This document shows, piece after piece, positions 1 to 6,577 of a stretch of 10,732 bases of DNA. A model generated the notes under the pieces. It saw only the letters and a list, made by a program, of their open reading frames with translations. It did not search any database and was not told the origin of the DNA. Position 1 is the stretch's first letter, and the number at the start of each line of letters is the position of its first letter. Source of the DNA: Planctomycetaceae bacterium. Lineage in GTDB: Bacteria; Planctomycetota; Planctomycetia; Pirellulales; Thermoguttaceae. The position numbers and the translations under genes are program-made. The stretch spans positions 1 through 10,732 of the forward strand of contig JAITAZ010000107.1 in NCBI GenBank assembly GCA_031283825.1, given 5' to 3'.

Positions 1-1286
1 TCGCGAGCGTGATAGCGCGGCGACGTTCCTTGTTTAAACGAGCTTTCATGTTCTTCGTCGATTACAATCAAGCCGAGATTCGGCAGCGGTGCAAAAATTG
101 CGCTTCGCGTTCCGACGACAACTTGCACTTTGCCGCTTGCAATTATCGACCACTGATAACGTCTTTCTGAATCTGTCAAATGCGAGTGTAACACGGCTAC
201 GTCGTGAAATCTGCTCTTGAATCTTCCGACCGTTTGCGGCGTAAGACTTATCTCCGGCACCAATGCAATCGCCTGACGACCGTAAGACACAACTTCTTGA
301 ATTGCTTGAATATAAACTTCTGTTTTACCGCTTCCGGTTACGCCGTGAAGTAGAAAAATTTTGTGTTGACGTTGATCTATCGCTTTTTTGATTTGTTCAA
401 GAGCGTTAATTTGATCGGGATTTAAATTATGCAATTCGGCGGATAATTGCGTTGTTAGAGATTGCGATTCGGCGGGTTCAAATTTTTCGCGTCGGATTGT
501 TTTTGTACGAATTAATTGCAGACGTTTGAGAGTATCGATTGGCGCGGAGGAACATTTGGCGGCGAATTGTAATTCGGATGAAGTCAATGGTTGGTCGCTG
601 TTTCGTAATATTTCGAGAACGTGAAGTTGTTTAATAGTTAGAATTGGTTCGGCGTTGATTTCTTTTTTGATTTCTTTTGTGGAGATTTTATTGTCTTGCG
701 ATTTTTGATTGGGTAATTTTTGTACGAAAATTTGTCGTGTTGCATTTTTTGGCGCGAGAGATTTTTGTTGTAGATTGTTTATTAATTTATCTGCGTTATC
801 TGATACGTAGAGAACGGTAGTTAGACGCGTGCCGGCGTGCGATCTAACTCCTGCGGGAAGCATTGCCTCTAAGACATGACTGATTGGGCAAAGATATTCG
901 TTAGCAATCCAATGGGTGAGTTGAATCATATTTTCGTCGAGTAGTCGTTTGTTATCGATTATTGATTGTATTGATTTTAGATTTTTATTTTTTAATTGCG
1001 GTAGAGCGCCGAGTGGTTGGAGTTCGATACAATATCCGTCGAGTAGTCGATTTCCGCGACCGAGCGGCGCCATAACTCTCATTCCGGTTTCGATGGAATT
1101 TTCGAGTTCCGGCGGAACGAGATAATCTAGAATTGCGTCGTATCCGCCTGTTGGAAAAGTTACGCGAGCAACTAATCGATTTGCTAAATCGTCTAATTCC
1201 CAAGCCGTCAATTCTTCTGAGTTTGACATAGTAGTATTCAAATCAGATTTAGACGGTTCGGTTTCAAAAAAAGTTGGTTGAGGCAT
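1..1286 (-). CDS. priA: Primosomal protein N' (PriA helicase), C-terminal part outside window
   Basis: PriA is the superfamily 2 DNA helicase that recognises stalled or collapsed forks and reloads the replisome. The frame is open from ATG at 1286 to the window edge, giving 428 codons. A 3'-DNA-binding-like domain begins near residue 40 (ARVTFPTGGYDAILDYLVP). A winged-helix and linker region follows, then Walker A GVTGSGKT near 315-322 (Lys about 321), LVPEISLTPQ, the VGTRSAIFAP segment, and the DEEH Walker B box at 410-413. The visible end reads FKQGTSPRYHAR, typical of PriA. The zinc-binding cysteines and motifs IV-VI would lie beyond base 1. Walker A sits roughly 90 residues later than in E. 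coli PriA, so the N-terminal part is longer. A second start at 1229 (MSNSEELTAWEL) is possible, and neither start has a clear ribosome-binding site. The gene is divergent from transketolase across a repeat-filled 1-kb spacer. Family identity is very secure; the exact start is not. Confidence 0.95.
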   Translation of the reverse strand, partial: MPQPTFFETEPSKSDLNTTMSNSEELTAWELDDLANRLVARVTFPTGGYDAILDYLVPPELENSIETGMRVMAPLGRGNRLLDGYCIELQPLGALPQLKNKNLKSIQSIIDNKRLLDENMIQLTHWIANEYLCPISHVLEAMLPAGVRSHAGTRLTTVLYVSDNADKLINNLQQKSLAPKNATRQIFVQKLPNQKSQDNKISTKEIKKEINAEPILTIKQLHVLEILRNSDQPLTSSELQFAAKCSSAPIDTLKRLQLIRTKTIRREKFEPAESQSLTTQLSAELHNLNPDQINALEQIKKAIDQRQHKIFLLHGVTGSGKTEVYIQAIQEVVSYGRQAIALVPEISLTPQTVGRFKSRFHDVAVLHSHLTDSERRYQWSIIASGKVQVVVGTRSAIFAPLPNLGLIVIDEEHESSFKQGTSPRYHAR

Positions 1287-1428
1287 TTGAAAAAATTAAG
1301 AATATTTCAGGAAATTTTTTGGAAACATTTATTGTTTTTTCTGGATAATTAATTAGTGGAAAATTTGTTTTGTCCATTGCGCCGCTTATATCGTTAATTG
1401 GAAACTCTTAGGAAATTTTTCTCTTGTG

Positions 1429-1574
1429 CGTGAACGGTTACACAAATTCTATGCTGATATATTACAATTTTTCTAAAAAGTAAAAAGCTGCCGGCTTTTT
1501 TAAACTGCTATCGCTTGAATTTTCGGTTAGAACCGCATTATTGAGCGTCTATTTAAATTTTGTAACCGTTCACG
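1429..1574. repeat. Inverted repeat bounded by CGTGAACGGTTAC
   Basis: CGTGAACGGTTAC at 1429-1441 faces its exact reverse complement at 1562-1574. Similarity extends inward: ACAAATT on the left matches AATTTT on the right with one base of difference. Two smaller hairpins lie inside, AAAAAGC/GCTTTTT at 1482-1500 and CGGTT-AG-AACCG at 1524-1535. The size (146 bp), paired ends, inner hairpins and lack of coding capacity fit a small non-autonomous element or a structured intergenic repeat. A third copy of the 13-mer lies at 1951-1963, so the middle copy could equally be paired with that one. Confidence 0.6.
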
Positions 1575-1592
1575 GTTTTAAAATTCGGAATT

Positions 1593-1709
1593 AAAGGTCG
1601 CATCGGCGTTAGCCGACGGTAAATCTGAATTGAATTTAATTATTGTCGAATCCATTTTATCGTTGCCTTCGGCAACGCGACCTTTCGGACAACTACTGCG
1701 TAACATGAG
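1593..1709. repeat. Palindromic intergenic repeat, copy A (uninterrupted core)
   Basis: This is a structured repeat closely related to 4388-4761. An outer stem AAAGGTCGC (1593-1601) pairs with GCGACCTTT (1677-1685). It encloses the hairpins TCGGC-GTTA-GCCGA (1603-1616) and CGTTGCC-TTC-GGCAACG (1661-1677). Between them lies a conserved AT-rich segment containing TAAATCTGAA and ATTGTCGAATCCATTTTAT. The right end runs ACTGCGTAACATGAG. The left outer arm present in the 4388 copy is missing here. TATT at 1641-1644 occurs once, whereas the 4388 copy has a 130-bp insertion duplicating it, so this copy represents the pre-insertion state. Confidence 0.75.
1677..1708 (+). repeat. 32-bp perfect direct repeat, first copy
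   Basis: Bases 1677-1708, from GCGACCTTTCGG to GCGTAACATGA, are identical to 1903-1934. The pair flanks the GTCCCC palindrome. Both copies lack a segment of about 35 bases present at the equivalent place in the 4388-4761 copy, between two CGG triplets. Confidence 0.85.
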
Positions 1710-1899
1710 TCAATAATCCCAGATTTAAATTAGTGTGTCCCCAGTGTCCCCCAAGTCCCCTTTGTCCCCAACGTCCCCCCACAAAAATAATATGGTTTTT
1801 AAAAATTCAAAGCTAATTTTTGGGGGGACTTGGGGGACATTGGGGACGCTGGGGACATTGGGGACGTTCTTGTTTGAAATCAGTGATTAATGACTCATG
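1704..1899. repeat. Large palindrome with 9-bp GTCCCC / GGGGAC arms
   Basis: The outer inverted repeat is CATGAGTCAATAATC (1704-1718) against GATTAATGACTCATG (1885-1899), with one mismatch and some further AAATC/GATTT similarity. Inside, GTCCCC starts at 1737, 1746, 1755, 1764 and 1773, exactly every 9 bases. The complement GGGGAC starts at 1824, 1833, 1842, 1851 and 1860, again every 9 bases. The arms are separated by an AT-rich loop of about 45 bases. The variable triplets between units differ (AGT, CAA, TTT, AAC and so on). No gene is evident; a plus-strand reading frame through the right arm gives only Gly/His/Trp repetition. Confidence 0.8.
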
Positions 1900-1934
1900 T
1901 AGGCGACCTTTCGGACAACTACTGCGTAACATGA
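1894..1934. repeat. Palindromic intergenic repeat, miniature copy A2
   Basis: CTCATG is followed directly by TAGGCGACCTTTCGG and then ACAACTACTGCGTAACATGA. In the 4388-4761 copy these three pieces are the left tip, the inner part of the arm and the right tip. This copy therefore looks like both ends of the family with the core deleted. Bases 1903-1934 form the second half of the 32-bp direct repeat. Confidence 0.6.
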
Positions 1935-1950
1935 ATTATGAATTTAAAAA

Positions 1951-1963
1951 CGTGAACGGTTAC
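1951..1963 (+). repeat. Third copy of the CGTGAACGGTTAC 13-mer
   Basis: This is an exact match to 1429-1441 and to the reverse complement of 1562-1574. Its upstream flank AATTTAAAAA resembles the mirrored flank AAAATT/TTTTAA at 1575-1584. The segment 1562-1963 may thus be an outer inverted repeat enclosing copies A, A2 and the GTCCCC palindrome. Confidence 0.6.
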
Positions 1964-2052
1964 GAAAAAAAAATTATATTGTCGCTTGAGGGGGGGAGTG
2001 GTACTTTATCGTTTTTAACGAACAATTATAATCATCACGCAATTTAACCGTA

Positions 2053-2205
2053 GAGAATTTCTAAAAACTCAATTGATATCAGAGAACATTAGAGTTCACA
2101 GAGAAGAAAATATATTCAATAAAAATATTCAATAAAAATATTCAATAAAAAGCCATGTCCCTACAGGATGTGAATTTGCTAAAATTTGAGTTATTAGAAA
2201 TTTTC
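2053..2205. repeat. 153-bp inverted-repeat element upstream of transketolase
   Basis: GAGAATTTCTAAAAACTCAA at 2053-2072 faces the reverse complement of GAAAATTTCTAATAACTCAA at 2186-2205, with two mismatches in 20. The ends resemble the 16-bp termini of the insertion at 4523-4652 (GGGAACTTCTAAAAAC), so it may be a decayed relative. It has no GC-rich inner hairpins and no clear target duplication. It ends about 100 bases before the transketolase start. Confidence 0.5.
2113..2151 (+). repeat. 13-bp tandem repeat, three exact copies
   Basis: TATTCAATAAAAA is repeated three times without change, inside the 2053-2205 inverted repeat. It is AT-rich and a likely site of copy-number variation. No function can be assigned. 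Confidence 0.85.
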
Positions 2206-2290
2206 GCCAAAAATTACCAAAAATTAACTTACAATTAAACAACTAACAACAAAACTTAATAGTTACTTTAAATCAAAAACTAACCCCCAA

Positions 2291-2296
2291 AAAGGA
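2291..2296 (+). promoter_or_regulatory. Weak Shine-Dalgarno-like site for transketolase
   Basis: AAAGGA lies 11 bases before the ATG at 2308, inside an A-rich leader. It favours the ATG at 2308 over the in-frame ATG at 2320. No equivalent site is visible before the other three genes. Confidence 0.4.
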
Positions 2297-2307
2297 AAAA
2301 AAACAAA

Positions 2308-4371
2308 ATGACCCTCTCAATGACTCCATCAGAACAAAAAGCTATAAATACAATTCGTACCATCTCAATGGAAGCTGTCCAAAAGGCAAATAGCGGACAT
2401 CCGGGAACTCCTATGGCGCTCGCGCCGCTCGGTTATATTCTCTTCAACGAAATACTACAATTCGATCCCGCACACCCCAATTGGTTCGCTAGAGATAAAT
2501 TCATACTGTCCGTCGGACACGCCTCAATGCTACTCTACTCGCTTCTCCACCTTTCTCAAACTAAACAACTCGACCCAAACGGGAATCCCTCTAACGATCT
2601 CGCTATCTCTCTCGACGCAATCAAAAATTTTCGACAACTCGGCAGCCGTTGCGCAGGTCATCCTGAATACGGTCATGCCTCCGGTATCGAAGTTACAACA
2701 GGTCCTCTCGGCGCAGGAGTCGCTACCAGCGTCGGTATGGCTATCGCATCTCAATGGCTCGCCGCAAAATATAATAAACCAGACTTCAATTTGTTCAACT
2801 CAAATATCTACGCAATCTGCGGAGACGGAGATATGATGGAAGGCATAAGCTCCGAAGCCGCCTCGCTCGCGGGACACCTAAAACTCAATAATCTGTGCTG
2901 GTTCTACGACGATAACGGTATTACTATCGAAGGAAATACCTCGCTCGCCTTCTCCGAAAATGTCGCCAAAAGATTCGAAGCCTACAACTGGAACGTCATC
3001 AAAGTTGACGATATAAACGACCTGCCCCAACTCCGCTCCGCAATCAATTCATTCAAAAAAACAAAAGATAAACCAACTCTAATAATCGTCAAAAGTCAAA
3101 TCGCTTTCGGATCGCCAAAATTAGCAGGCTCGCACGAAGCACACGGCGCGCCACTCGGCGAAGACGAAATCAAACAAACAAAAAAAATTTACGGATTCAA
3201 CCCCGAACAAAATTTTTTCATCGACCAAGACGTTTACAAAACTTTCGAAAACGGAATCATTAAACACGGCGCAGAATTATTCAAAACTTTCAACGAACTC
3301 TTCAATAACTACAAAAAAAATTACCCCGACCTCGCCGCCGAACTCGAAACAATCTTCTCAAATAATCCTAACTCAAAACTCCCCGCCAACTGGGAATCAA
3401 AACTGACACCATTCCCCGCCGACCCCAAAGGTATGGCGTCGCGAGCCTCTTCCGGCAAAGTTTTAAATCAAACGGCTGAGACAATTACTTGGCTAATCGG
3501 AGGCTCCGCAGACCTCGCGCCGTCAAACGTTACTTGGTTGAAATTTCCAGAAGCAGGAGAATTTAGTACAGAAAATCGAACAGGTCGAAATATACATTTC
3601 GGAATCCGCGAACACGCAATGGGATCAATTGCAAACGGCATAACTCTGTCCGGTCTCCGATCTTACTGCGCAACATTTTTCGTGTTCTCCGATTACCTAC
3701 GACCGGCAATCCGATTAAGCGCGCTAATGAAAATTCCAACTATCTACATTTTTACGCACGACTCAATCGGCGTCGGGGAAGATGGTCCAACTCATCAACC
3801 CGTTGAACATCTTGCCGCATTACGAGCAATCCCGAATGTTGCAGTCTTTCGACCCGCCGACGCAAACGAAGTTAGCGAATCCTACAAAGCCGCACTCAAT
3901 CTCAATGATACTCCGTCGGTACTTGTTCTTTCTCGTCAAAATCTGCCGACCCTCGACCGGACAAAATTCGCGTCGGCAAGCGGAGTCGCAAAAGGCGGTT
4001 ATGTTTTAATTGATTCGCCGGATCAAAAACCTGAAATTATTCTCATGGCATCAGGAAGCGAAATCGGAATTTGCGTCGAAACATGGGAACGCTTAACTTC
4101 AGAAGGTAAAAAAGTTCGAATTGTAAGTTTCCCATGTTTAGAATTATTCGAACAACAACCAAAAGAATATCGCGAGCAGGTTTTGCCCGCGTCTGTCAAA
4201 AATCGAATCGCAGTCGAACTCGGAATTGAACAAGGCTGGAGAAAATATATCGGCGATCAAGGATACTTTATCGGAATGCAATCATTCGGCGCAAGCGCGC
4301 CAGCCACACAACTAATGAAACACTTCGGAATAACAAGCGATAAAATTTACAATATTGCAAAAACGTTTTAA
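2308..4371 (+). CDS. tkt: Transketolase
   Basis: Transketolase is a thiamine-diphosphate enzyme that moves two-carbon units between ketose and aldose phosphates in the non-oxidative pentose phosphate pathway in the cytoplasm. At 687 residues it is slightly longer than E. coli TktA (about 663). By alignment in memory with the E. coli enzyme, the active-site residues are all present: His31 in SGHPGTP, His71 in GHASM, His118 in GHPEYG and TTGPLGAG. The cofactor motif GDGDMMEG begins at Gly172, with Asp173 and Glu178 as metal and cofactor ligands, and is followed by Asn203 in DDNGITIEG. The catalytic Glu435 is in FGIREHAMG, and His484, Asp492 and His496 are in HDSIGVGEDGPTHQP. All three domains (PP, Pyr, C-terminal) are complete, with no frameshift. 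The start at 2308 is supported by a weak AAAGGA. The gene stands alone, divergent from priA and convergent with the next gene, so it is probably monocistronic. Function is secure; whether it is the only copy in the genome is unknown. Confidence 0.97.
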   Translation: MTLSMTPSEQKAINTIRTISMEAVQKANSGHPGTPMALAPLGYILFNEILQFDPAHPNWFARDKFILSVGHASMLLYSLLHLSQTKQLDPNGNPSNDLAISLDAIKNFRQLGSRCAGHPEYGHASGIEVTTGPLGAGVATSVGMAIASQWLAAKYNKPDFNLFNSNIYAICGDGDMMEGISSEAASLAGHLKLNNLCWFYDDNGITIEGNTSLAFSENVAKRFEAYNWNVIKVDDINDLPQLRSAINSFKKTKDKPTLIIVKSQIAFGSPKLAGSHEAHGAPLGEDEIKQTKKIYGFNPEQNFFIDQDVYKTFENGIIKHGAELFKTFNELFNNYKKNYPDLAAELETIFSNNPNSKLPANWESKLTPFPADPKGMASRASSGKVLNQTAETITWLIGGSADLAPSNVTWLKFPEAGEFSTENRTGRNIHFGIREHAMGSIANGITLSGLRSYCATFFVFSDYLRPAIRLSALMKIPTIYIFTHDSIGVGEDGPTHQPVEHLAALRAIPNVAVFRPADANEVSESYKAALNLNDTPSVLVLSRQNLPTLDRTKFASASGVAKGGYVLIDSPDQKPEIILMASGSEIGICVETWERLTSEGKKVRIVSFPCLELFEQQPKEYREQVLPASVKNRIAVELGIEQGWRKYIGDQGYFIGMQSFGASAPATQLMKHFGITSDKIYNIAKTF

Positions 4372-4387
4372 ATTCAGCATTATTTAA

Positions 4388-4761
4388 CTCATGTTACGCA
4401 GTATTTGTCCGTCAGTAGGCGGTAATTGATCAGATAGACGATAATAGATCAGGTAGGCGACCTTTCGCCGAAAGGTCGCGTCGGCGTTAGCCGACGGTAA
4501 ATCTGAAATGATTTTAATTATTGGGAACTTCTAAAAACTAATTTTATTAGGAACGCGGGCGTCCCGCCTGCATTACAAACGCTTAAATATGCGGTCGAGA
4601 CGACCACGATCCTAATAAAAATAAATTTTACATGAGGTTTTTAGAAGTTCCCTATTGTCGAATCCATTTTATCGTTGCCTTCAGCAACGCGACCTTTCGG
4701 CGAAAGGTCGCCTACCAGATCTATTACCGCCTACTGACGGACAAATACTGCGTAACATGAG
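4388..4761. repeat. Palindromic intergenic repeat, copy B (full length, interrupted)
   Basis: The left arm 4388-4480 and right arm 4688-4761 are reverse complements along essentially their whole length, from CTCATGTTACGCAGTA to the end of the GCGACCTTTCGCCGAAAGGTCGC hairpin. The exceptions are 19 extra bases on the left (about 4427-4445, resembling a local duplication) and one mismatch. Each arm carries its own hairpin GCGACCTTTCG/CGAAAGGTCGC. Inside lie TCGGC-GTTA-GCCGA and CGTTGC/GCAACG, as in copy A. The core is split by the insertion at 4523-4652. It occupies nearly the entire spacer between the convergent transketolase and 4798-6375 genes. It could stop transcription from both sides, although it has no typical U-tract. 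Minus the insert and its duplication it is 240 bp. Confidence 0.85.
4523..4652. mobile_element. 130-bp MITE-like insertion with TATT target duplication
   Basis: Perfect 16-bp terminal inverted repeats bound the element: GGGAACTTCTAAAAAC (4523-4538) and GTTTTTAGAAGTTCCC (4637-4652). TATT flanks it on both sides (4519-4522 and 4653-4656), while the uninterrupted relative at 1593-1709 has one TATT at 1641-1644. This is what insertion with a 4-bp duplication would produce. The interior has no coding capacity but is strongly self-complementary. A second stem pairs TTTTATTAGGA (4542-4552) with TCCTAATAAAA (4610-4620). It encloses the hairpins GCGGG-CGT-CCCGC (4555-4567) and GGTCG-AGA-CGACC (4593-4605). 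It would depend on a transposase supplied from elsewhere. The mobilising family is not identifiable from this window. Confidence 0.8.
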
Positions 4762-4797
4762 ATAATAAATATAACTGCCGATGAAATATTACAACTT

Positions 4798-6375
4798 CTA
4801 GTCTTGATCTGCACCGTAAACTCTTTGTTTGTAGATTGAAATTGTTTGTAACGAAATTGCTAGCGCCTCTAGTTGTCTGTCGCTTAATGCTCCGGCGTTT
4901 AAATTCGTTGGGACACGATTTATCGTAGCAATTAAACTGTTTATCGAACGCTTCACACGCGCATCTTGCAAACGCTCGTCCGATAACGATAACACAAGCC
5001 ATCGCAATATATGACCACTCGCATATAACGTGTCAAAATTGTCAGCACCAACGCCGCGATACAAAAAGAATTTCGGATGCCAAAGATAATTCTCATTCTG
5101 CACCGATAATACCCATTCTTGATATACGCCTATCTGCTTCTTCGCCAACGCTACAGCTCCCTTCAACGACGCCCCCTCCTCTTCATACAAATTCACCGCC
5201 GCCGTCAAACCCAAAAGCCAATCCGTAACATCACTCGTTCCCTGATCAATCGGACGATTCAACTCCTCAATAACCATACGTTCAATATTCCATGTCTCTC
5301 CAAGATCATTTTTCCATGAATCATTCTGTGCGCCGTAAAACGATAATCCAACTAAAATCATCGACATATTGCTTCCTCTTGCCACTCCTCGTTTCTCCGA
5401 TGCAATCAAATTTCCAATCGTATAAATTCCTCCGCCAACTTTCAACTCATAATTCGGCATAATATTTGACATCGCCAGCAACGCCAAAAACGAACCAGGT
5501 CGCAATTGATAACCAGTGCCAACTTTCGCATAAACATTTTTACCATCGCCGCGTAAAAGCGTCTTACCATTACAAGTATAATTCCAACAAAGCGTCCCAA
5601 TCGAATAAATATAATTCCCCTGCGGAACACTTTTATTACGAGAACTACGAGGAGGCGCATTCGGATCAGGTTGCCAAATCTTTGCATCCGCCCCATAAGG
5701 CAACGCCGCCAGAAGAACATCGCCGGGCGTATTATTCACCGTAGTAATCGCACGAGTTGAATTCGATTTCAACGTCGTCTGTATCGACATCAACAGAGTA
5801 TCCGGAAGCGCAGCCGTCCCCTTGCCAGACTTAATATTCGTCGCAACCTTAAGCGGTTCTGACTCCGGTTCTGACTCGCTAGACTCTAAAGCCTCCGCCT
5901 CCGCCTTTTGCTTTTGCGCCTGATTCTGACCCTTGCTACGACTACCATGATTGTGAAGTTTAGCCTTAGGTTTTTCAGACGTATATTGAACAAGCGCATA
6001 TTGACTGCTAAATTCAGGCGAAATTATATCGGTAATTTTTAACGTCGGCGGATGAATCCTAGTCGCTAAATCAACTTTCGACGACGTCTGATTTATCTCC
6101 GCCGATTTATCGTTACGATTATTCATATTATTCGCCTGAAACTTGACAGGCGCGTCAACGCGAATCGGAGTCGAATCCGATAATTGTTGTTGCGGAACGT
6201 CCGCGATAAAATCCGGTATCTCTTCCGGTTCAAGCGTATCATCAAGCGTGTACGCTAGAGTTCCAGTTGAAATTACCGTCGAATCCGTTTTGCTCGCGTT
6301 GGTAAAACTTCGCGATCCATTAAGGCAAATCGATAATCCGATCAAAACTACTAAAAGACAAATTATACGTTTCAT
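4798..6375 (-). CDS. Exported protein of unknown function, planctomycete-type C-terminal domain
   Basis: This is a 525-residue protein. The start at 6375 was chosen because MKRIICLLVVLIGLSICLNG makes a good signal peptide at the very N-terminus. The frame stays open to an ATG at 6474, but that would bury the signal behind 33 polar residues. Residues 20 to about 245 are low in complexity, with a Gln/Lys/Ala/Glu and SESEPESEP stretch near 155-175, and are probably disordered. From about 250 to 520 the sequence looks folded and helical, with distinctive segments SIGTLCWNYTCNGKTLL, GTGYQLRPGSFLALLA, ERMVIEELNRPID, LWHPKFF, ASGHILRWLVLSLSDERL and ISIYKQRVYG. I associate this pattern with uncharacterised planctomycete proteins that may have an alpha/alpha-toroid fold (from memory, not a search). 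No catalytic residues can be named. It shares strand with the 1291-residue exported protein, 202 bp upstream of it, so co-expression is possible. Its coding strand is G-rich, opposite to that neighbour. No Shine-Dalgarno site is visible. Confidence 0.85.
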   Translation of the reverse strand: MKRIICLLVVLIGLSICLNGSRSFTNASKTDSTVISTGTLAYTLDDTLEPEEIPDFIADVPQQQLSDSTPIRVDAPVKFQANNMNNRNDKSAEINQTSSKVDLATRIHPPTLKITDIISPEFSSQYALVQYTSEKPKAKLHNHGSRSKGQNQAQKQKAEAEALESSESEPESEPLKVATNIKSGKGTAALPDTLLMSIQTTLKSNSTRAITTVNNTPGDVLLAALPYGADAKIWQPDPNAPPRSSRNKSVPQGNYIYSIGTLCWNYTCNGKTLLRGDGKNVYAKVGTGYQLRPGSFLALLAMSNIMPNYELKVGGGIYTIGNLIASEKRGVARGSNMSMILVGLSFYGAQNDSWKNDLGETWNIERMVIEELNRPIDQGTSDVTDWLLGLTAAVNLYEEEGASLKGAVALAKKQIGVYQEWVLSVQNENYLWHPKFFLYRGVGADNFDTLYASGHILRWLVLSLSDERLQDARVKRSINSLIATINRVPTNLNAGALSDRQLEALAISLQTISIYKQRVYGADQD

Positions 6376-6577
6376 TTTTTTTAATTGAAAAATTTTAAAC
6401 TCTGTTGAAATTACGCCGACAGAATTTTTGTAACAATTATTCCGCCGACAACAAAATGTTTCCTCCGCAAACAAATTTAACGAAATTAAATTACGCCGCT
6501 TGATCTTTAAGAAACAACGTTATTACGAATTTCTACTAATACAACTACTACAACTAAATAACCAACTAAACAACTAA
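6376..6577. other. Spacer between the two exported-protein genes
   Basis: The 202 bp are AT-rich with no convincing gene. Bases 6540-6580 repeat ACAACTA/CAACTAA-like units several times. No hairpin followed by a T-run in the minus direction was seen, so readthrough from 6578-10453 into the next gene is possible. Base composition asymmetry switches sign here (see findings). Confidence 0.4.

Noticed and set aside
1482..1501. AAAAAGC/GCTTTTTT hairpin as an intrinsic terminator
   Set aside because: No gene ends towards it from either side: priA and transketolase both start on this spacer. It is more likely an inner hairpin of the 1429-1574 repeat.
1737..1865. CRISPR array
   Set aside because: The units are 9 bases with 3-base variable parts, and the second half is inverted. 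There are no spacer-length gaps and no cas genes.
1820..2047. Open frame of 75 codons starting MGGLGGHWGRWGHWGR
   Set aside because: Its start lies in the GGGGAC 9-bp array and it runs through repeat copies A2 and the 13-mer. It has no ribosome-binding site and no protein-like composition beyond the repeat.
6325..6375. Lipoprotein signal in the 525-residue protein (Cys17)
   Set aside because: The residues before the cysteine are Leu-Ser-Ile, without the small residue at -1 expected of a lipobox, so an ordinary signal peptide is preferred.
6376..6474. Upstream start adding 33 residues to the 525-residue protein
   Set aside because: The extension is polar and cysteine/asparagine-rich, and it would place the hydrophobic signal segment internally. 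The ATG at 6375 gives a standard signal peptide.
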